NCBI GenBank assembly: GCA_017472905.1
Contig: JAFUNW010000334.1
Span: 1 to 10,177, forward strand
Source of the DNA: Bacteroidaceae bacterium
GTDB taxonomy: Bacteria; Bacteroidota; Bacteroidia; Bacteroidales; Bacteroidaceae
DNA length: 10,177 bases
Reading direction: 5' to 3'
How positions within the stretch are numbered: the stretch's first letter is position 1; every line of letters starts with the position of its first letter. The translations under genes and the position numbers were made by a program. Positions 6,565 through 10,177 of this stretch are shown piece after piece. Below the pieces are notes generated by a model. The model had not been told where the DNA came from, searched no databases, and saw only the letters and a program-made list of their open reading frames with translations.

Positions 6565-6580
6565 AATACATTAATGTATT
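6565..6580. promoter_or_regulatory. Perfect 16-bp palindrome in the ilvA leader
   Basis: AATACATTAATGTATT is its own reverse complement over all 16 bases. It lies between the predicted transcription start (about 6552) and the ATG, ending 6 nt before the start codon. This is the place for an operator acting as a roadblock, or for RNA folding that hides the start. With no loop it suits a dimeric DNA-binding protein better than an RNA hairpin. The regulator is unknown. Confidence 0.5.
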
Positions 6581-6586
6581 GACAAA

Positions 6587-7783
6587 ATGTTAGAATTAAG
6601 TGAAATCTATAAGGCTGCTCATGCCTTAAAAGGAATTATTCGCCAGCCGTTGATGATTGCCGCTCCGTTGGTGAATCCGGAGAGCGAGGTTTATCTGAAA
6701 CCCGAGAATCTGCAGTTTACCGGTTCCTTTAAATTGCGCGGAGCGTGTTATAAAATATCCCAATTGTCGGACGAAGAGAAGCAACGCGGCGTGATAGCTT
6801 GTTCCGCCGGAAACCATGCGCAGGGAGTGGCTTTGGCCGCAACCAAAAGTGGCATAAAATCCTTGATATGCCTGCCTGCCGGAGCACCGATTTCCAAGGT
6901 GGAAGCGACCAAGCGCTATGGAGCTGAGGTTTGTCTGGTTCCCGGAGTCTATGATGATGCCTATCAAAAGGCTTTGCAACTTCGCGATGAGAAAGGATAC
7001 ACTTTTGTGCATCCGTTTGACGATGAATCGGTGATAGCCGGACAAGGGACAATCGGTTTGGAGATATTGGACGAAATGCCCGATGTGGAGGCCGTAGTAG
7101 TTCCGGTGGGCGGAGGCGGACTGATTTCGGGCGTGGCCTGTGCCATCAAGTCGCTCAATCCTACGGTGAAAATCTACGGAGTGCAAGCTGCCGGTGCGCC
7201 CAGCATGGTAGAGTCGTTGAATCAGAAACATATCGAACGCCTTCCTTCGGTTTCGACCATTGCCGATGGCATTGCTGTGAAGGAGCCGGGCGTGAATACT
7301 TTCGAATTGTGTCAACGCTATGTCGATGAGATTGTTACGGTGAGCGATGATGAGATTGCAGCGGCCATATTGGCCTTGATAGAACAGCAGAAAATGGTGG
7401 CCGAAGGAGCCGGAGCCGTATCCGTAGCAGCAGTCATGTTCAACAAGGTTCCTGTAAAGGGGAAGAAGACGGTCTGTCTGGTCTCCGGAGGTAACATCGA
7501 TGTAACCATTCTGAGCCGCGTCATTACCCGAGGCTTGAGCAAATCGGGACGCACTTTTGCTATCACCATCGACCTCTACGATCAGCCCGGACAGCTCTCG
7601 GGAGTTTGCAACATCATAGCCGAATTAGGGGGAAACATCGTATCAGTTACGCACGAACGGACCAGTGCGAGTGCACAGGTGAACGGATGTACGTTGCGTG
7701 TCGTGATGGAAACGCGAAATCAAGACCACATCGAGCAAATCCGAGAGGGTTTGCTGAAGGCCGGATATGACTTGTTGCCATAA
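6587..7783 (+). CDS. ilvA: Threonine dehydratase (threonine ammonia-lyase) with one ACT domain
   Basis: IlvA deaminates L-threonine to 2-oxobutanoate and ammonia, the first committed step towards isoleucine, in the cytoplasm. The 398-residue protein is a fold-type II PLP enzyme. FTGSFKLRGA carries the Schiff-base lysine Lys49, SAGNHAQG at 73-80 binds substrate and cofactor, and VGGGGLISG (Gly175-178) holds the PLP phosphate. The catalytic part ends near residue 320 and one ACT domain follows (about 324-398, starting FAITIDLYDQPGQLSGV). A single ACT domain matches the medium-length form of the family, not the longer E. coli type with a two-lobed regulatory domain. The ACT domain suggests amino-acid feedback, probably by isoleucine, but catabolic use is also possible. 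It appears monocistronic, with its own -7 box and a palindrome just before the start. No ribosome site is evident, as is usual in this group. Confidence 0.96.
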   Translation: MLELSEIYKAAHALKGIIRQPLMIAAPLVNPESEVYLKPENLQFTGSFKLRGACYKISQLSDEEKQRGVIACSAGNHAQGVALAATKSGIKSLICLPAGAPISKVEATKRYGAEVCLVPGVYDDAYQKALQLRDEKGYTFVHPFDDESVIAGQGTIGLEILDEMPDVEAVVVPVGGGGLISGVACAIKSLNPTVKIYGVQAAGAPSMVESLNQKHIERLPSVSTIADGIAVKEPGVNTFELCQRYVDEIVTVSDDEIAAAILALIEQQKMVAEGAGAVSVAAVMFNKVPVKGKKTVCLVSGGNIDVTILSRVITRGLSKSGRTFAITIDLYDQPGQLSGVCNIIAELGGNIVSVTHERTSASAQVNGCTLRVVMETRNQDHIEQIREGLLKAGYDLLP

Positions 7784-7960
7784 GCGGACAGGGATTTCGA
7801 CATTTGTACGGAAAGAGACTTAATAACAGACGAACGCTTCGGTCGCTTCTGCTTGCATCGGGTGCATTCACCGGATTGAAAAGATAAAAGATGAAGACAA
7901 ACCGAACCTTTCAAATCAAAGGCGAATTTCTCAAAAAGAAAGAGGATTGAGAGAGGATTT

Positions 7961-7981
7961 CGCTTCCTGAAGCGTGTGTTT
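7961..7981 (+). terminator. Weak candidate terminator after ilvA
   Basis: CGCTTC at 7961-7966 and GAAGCG at 7969-7974 form a tight hairpin followed by TGTGTTT. The T-run is poor and the site is about 180 nt after the ilvA stop, so this is only the best candidate in the gap. Confidence 0.25.
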
Positions 7982-8045
7982 AAGAGTTTAATTTAGGATT
8001 CTTCTCTTAAAAATATCAAAACTGAACGCTTTTCGAGAAATCTTC

Positions 8046-8077
8046 TTCGTTCAACGAAAGAAAAGAACGTATCTTTG
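8046..8077 (+). promoter_or_regulatory. Promoter of the rsfS-ftsH operon
   Basis: TATCTTTG at 8070-8077 is an exact TAnnTTTG box, and TTCG at 8046-8049, 20 bp upstream, agrees with TTTG at three of four bases. Transcription would start near 8084, giving a leader of about 60 nt that is strongly A-rich and lacks a Shine-Dalgarno site. Confidence 0.6.
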
Positions 8078-8145
8078 TCAACCTTTTATAAAGTAAAAAC
8101 GTATAGACTAAATAAAAAATAACCAAACAAGAAGAAAATTTTAGA

Positions 8146-8505
8146 ATGAACGAAACAAAGAACTTGGTTCAAAAAATTACAGAAGGTATTCAGGAAAAGA
8201 AAGGAAAAAAGATTGTTGTTGCTGATTTGACCTCCATTGACGATGCTATCTGCAAGTATTTCGTCATTTGTCAAGGCAATTCTCCCAGCCAAGTGGCTTC
8301 CATCGTAGATTCGGTGTGGAACTATGTGCGCAAGCACGAGGGATCTAAACCCTTGGTGGTTGATGGCTTGCAAAATGCCCGGTGGGTTGCGATGGACTAC
8401 TCGGATGTCGTGGTACACGTATTCCTGCCTGAAATGCGTGAGTTTTATAATATAGAAAATCTGTGGGCTGATGCTCATCTGACTTCCGTTCCGGATTTGG
8501 ATTGA
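8146..8505 (+). CDS. rsfS: Ribosomal silencing factor RsfS (Iojap/YbeB family)
   Basis: RsfS binds ribosomal protein uL14 on the 50S subunit and blocks joining with 30S, lowering translation when nutrients are short. The 119-residue protein has the usual length and covers the whole family domain. Recognisable stretches are KKIVVADLTSIDDAICKYFVICQGNSP near residues 20-47 (split here as the N-terminal strand and loop), then LVVDGLQNARWVAMDYSDVVVHVF and PEMREFYNIENLW near the C-terminus. The start at 8146 places the family N-terminus correctly, with an A-rich leader. The stop is 28 bp before ftsH, so the two are probably cotranscribed. An rsfS-ftsH order is, from memory, common in Bacteroidetes. 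Confidence 0.95.
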   Translation: MNETKNLVQKITEGIQEKKGKKIVVADLTSIDDAICKYFVICQGNSPSQVASIVDSVWNYVRKHEGSKPLVVDGLQNARWVAMDYSDVVVHVFLPEMREFYNIENLWADAHLTSVPDLD

Positions 8506-8533
8506 CGGGAAAACAGGAAATAGCAATTGGATT

Positions 8534-10177
8534 ATGCGTGAAAAAAATAACCAAAACAAACCGGGCGACCCTAGAACAAACATGCCGAAGTTCAAACTCA
8601 ACTGGATATACATCATTATCGCAGGGGCTTTGACTTTCTTATGGCTTAATCAGGACGGCTCGGGAATGAGTAGAAGTGTCTCTTATACCCAATTCAAGGA
8701 TTATGTCGACAAGGGATACGCCAATAAAATCGTTGCTTACAACGATCAAAGCTTGGAAATGTACGTAAAACCTTCATTCTTGAAAGAGGTTTTCGGGCCG
8801 GAGGCTTCCAAAATGGGGCCGAACCCATACTTGAATGTTCGTTTCGGCTCAAACGATTCGTTGGAAGAGTTTTTGGAAAAGGAGCGTGCCGATGGAAGTT
8901 TTGACGGCATATTGGAATATGATGAACGGCGCGACTATCTGTGGTCGATTATCGGCAGTTTGGCTCCCATTCTCTTTCTCGTGGCAATTTGGATGTTCAT
9001 GATGCGCCGCATGAGTGGGGGAAACTCCATGATGGGCGGAGCAGGCAATGTATTCAATGTGGGACGTTCCAAAGCGCGGCTGATAGACAAGGATCATGAA
9101 AACCGCGTTACCTTTAAAGATGTAGCCGGACAAGCTGAGGCCAAACAGGAAGTGGAAGAGATTGTGGCTTTCTTGAAAAATCCGGCCAAGTATACCGAAT
9201 TGGGAGGTAAGATTCCTAAAGGTGCTTTGCTCGTAGGTCCTCCGGGAACCGGAAAAACGCTTTTAGCGAAAGCTGTAGCCGGCGAAGCCGATGTACCTTT
9301 CTTCTCCCTCTCAGGTTCTGATTTCGTGGAGATGTTCGTAGGAGTTGGTGCTTCGCGTGTGCGCGACCTTTTTCGGCAGGCAAAAGAGAAGTCTCCATGT
9401 ATCATCTTTATTGATGAAATCGATGCCGTAGGACGTGCGCGCAGTCATGGTTCTACGACCGGTGGAAACGATGAGCGCGAAAGTACACTCAATCAATTAC
9501 TGACCGAGATGGATGGTTTCGGGACCAACAGTGGAGTCATTATTCTTGCCGCAACCAATCGTGCCGATGTGTTGGATAAAGCTCTGTTGCGTGCCGGACG
9601 TTTCGACCGACAGATACATGTTGATTTGCCCGACCTGAACGAACGAAAAGAGATATTTGCCGTACATTTGCGTACAGTGAAAATAGATGAGAGTGTTGAT
9701 ATAGACCTGTTAGCCCGTCAAACTCCGGGATTTTCGGGTGCTGACATTGCCAATGTTTGCAACGAGGCGGCCTTGATTGCAGCTCGTCATAATAAAACTG
9801 CGGTGGAAAAAGAAGATTTCTTGGCTGCTGTAGACCGAATTATTGGTGGACTGGAAAAGAAAACCAAGGTGATGACGGCTGACGAAAAGCGTACGATTGC
9901 TTTGCACGAGGCCGGACATGCTACGTTGTCTTGGTTCTTGGAATATGCCAACCCGCTGATAAAGGTGACAATCGTACCGCGAGGTCGTGCTTTGGGTGCT
10001 GCCTGGTATTTGCCGGAGGAGCGACAAATCACTACCAAGGAGCAGATGTTGGACGAAATGTGTGCCACATTGGGAGGGCGTGCCGCTGAAGAACTCTTTA
10101 CCGGACGCATATCCACCGGAGCAATGAATGACTTGGAACGCGTGACCAAGCAGGCTTATGGAATGGTGGCGTATGCC
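8534..10177 (+). CDS. ftsH: ATP-dependent zinc metalloprotease FtsH (C-terminus cut by window edge)
   Basis: FtsH is the membrane-anchored AAA+ protease that extracts and degrades membrane and regulatory proteins. 548 residues are present and the frame is open to the last base. TM helix 1 is at about 22-38 and TM helix 2 at about 136-157, with a periplasmic domain between them. The ATPase has Walker A GPPGTGKT (235-242), Walker B IIFIDEID (290-297) and the second region of homology with NRADVLDKALLRAGRFDR, which includes the arginine fingers. The protease zinc motif HEAGH is at 458-462, and RISTGAMNDLERVT follows near the right edge. All key residues are intact, so the protein should be active. 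Roughly 100-160 C-terminal residues are missing from the window. The start at 8534 lacks a strong ribosome site; Met17 (MPKFKLNW) is a less likely alternative. It follows rsfS by 28 bp. Confidence 0.97.
   Translation, partial: MREKNNQNKPGDPRTNMPKFKLNWIYIIIAGALTFLWLNQDGSGMSRSVSYTQFKDYVDKGYANKIVAYNDQSLEMYVKPSFLKEVFGPEASKMGPNPYLNVRFGSNDSLEEFLEKERADGSFDGILEYDERRDYLWSIIGSLAPILFLVAIWMFMMRRMSGGNSMMGGAGNVFNVGRSKARLIDKDHENRVTFKDVAGQAEAKQEVEEIVAFLKNPAKYTELGGKIPKGALLVGPPGTGKTLLAKAVAGEADVPFFSLSGSDFVEMFVGVGASRVRDLFRQAKEKSPCIIFIDEIDAVGRARSHGSTTGGNDERESTLNQLLTEMDGFGTNSGVIILAATNRADVLDKALLRAGRFDRQIHVDLPDLNERKEIFAVHLRTVKIDESVDIDLLARQTPGFSGADIANVCNEAALIAARHNKTAVEKEDFLAAVDRIIGGLEKKTKVMTADEKRTIALHEAGHATLSWFLEYANPLIKVTIVPRGRALGAAWYLPEERQITTKEQMLDEMCATLGGRAAEELFTGRISTGAMNDLERVTKQAYGMVAYA

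Larger units (their letters stand above)
7784..8145. other. Intergenic region between ilvA and rsfS
   Basis: No gene is supported in these 362 bases; short frames here are extensions of frames antisense to ilvA. It contains two copies of AGAGGATT 11 bp apart (7941-7948 and 7952-7959) and a short hairpin at 7961-7974. An 8-bp inverted repeat TTTAAGAG/CTCTTAAA (7979-7986 and 8004-8011) and the rsfS promoter at 8046-8077 follow. The 3' part becomes A-rich before rsfS. Confidence 0.7.

Noticed and set aside
6626..7315. 229-codon frame antisense to ilvA
   Set aside because: It is a shadow of the strongly supported ilvA frame, with no motifs of its own.

Overview
The window looks like a chromosomal segment from a Bacteroidales bacterium, most likely Bacteroides, Phocaeicola or a close relative. 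Three things point there: secreted glycosidases with Bacteroidetes-style domain architecture, almost no strong Shine-Dalgarno sites, and promoter -7 boxes of the Bacteroides type TAnnTTTG upstream of the genes. The FtsH and RsfS sequences also read as Bacteroidetes versions.

Layout. Positions 1-1905 (minus) hold a secreted GH3 beta-glucosidase-like enzyme whose C-terminus runs off the left edge. Divergent from it is a small HAD-family hydrolase (2109-2540, plus). It converges on a large secreted GH31 enzyme with a PA14 insertion (5526-2683, minus), a probable alpha-xylosidase or alpha-glucosidase. A strong hairpin at 2640-2690 separates the two convergent genes. A gap of about 1.06 kb (5527-6586) follows with no convincing protein gene. 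Then come ilvA, threonine dehydratase with one ACT domain (6587-7783, plus), a 362-base gap, and the housekeeping pair rsfS (8146-8505) and ftsH (8534 to beyond the right edge), which looks like an operon.

How the genes relate. GH3 and GH31 are both exported and could act together on oligosaccharides in the periplasm; xyloglucan or other alpha-xylose/beta-glucose side chains are the obvious guess. No SusC/SusD, sensor or transporter gene is present here, so this is not a visible polysaccharide utilization locus. IlvA feeds isoleucine synthesis, RsfS blocks ribosome subunit joining, and FtsH is the membrane AAA+ protease. These are core functions unrelated to the glycosidases.

The least explained part is 5850-5980. 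It has three tandem 22-bp units, a good TTTG-N20-TATTTTTG promoter formed across units 2 and 3, a G-rich tract, and a terminator-like hairpin with six Ts, all within about 125 bases. This could be a very short RNA gene. A perfect 16-bp palindrome in the ilvA leader is the second point of interest. I see no phage, insertion sequence, CRISPR array, tRNA or rRNA.
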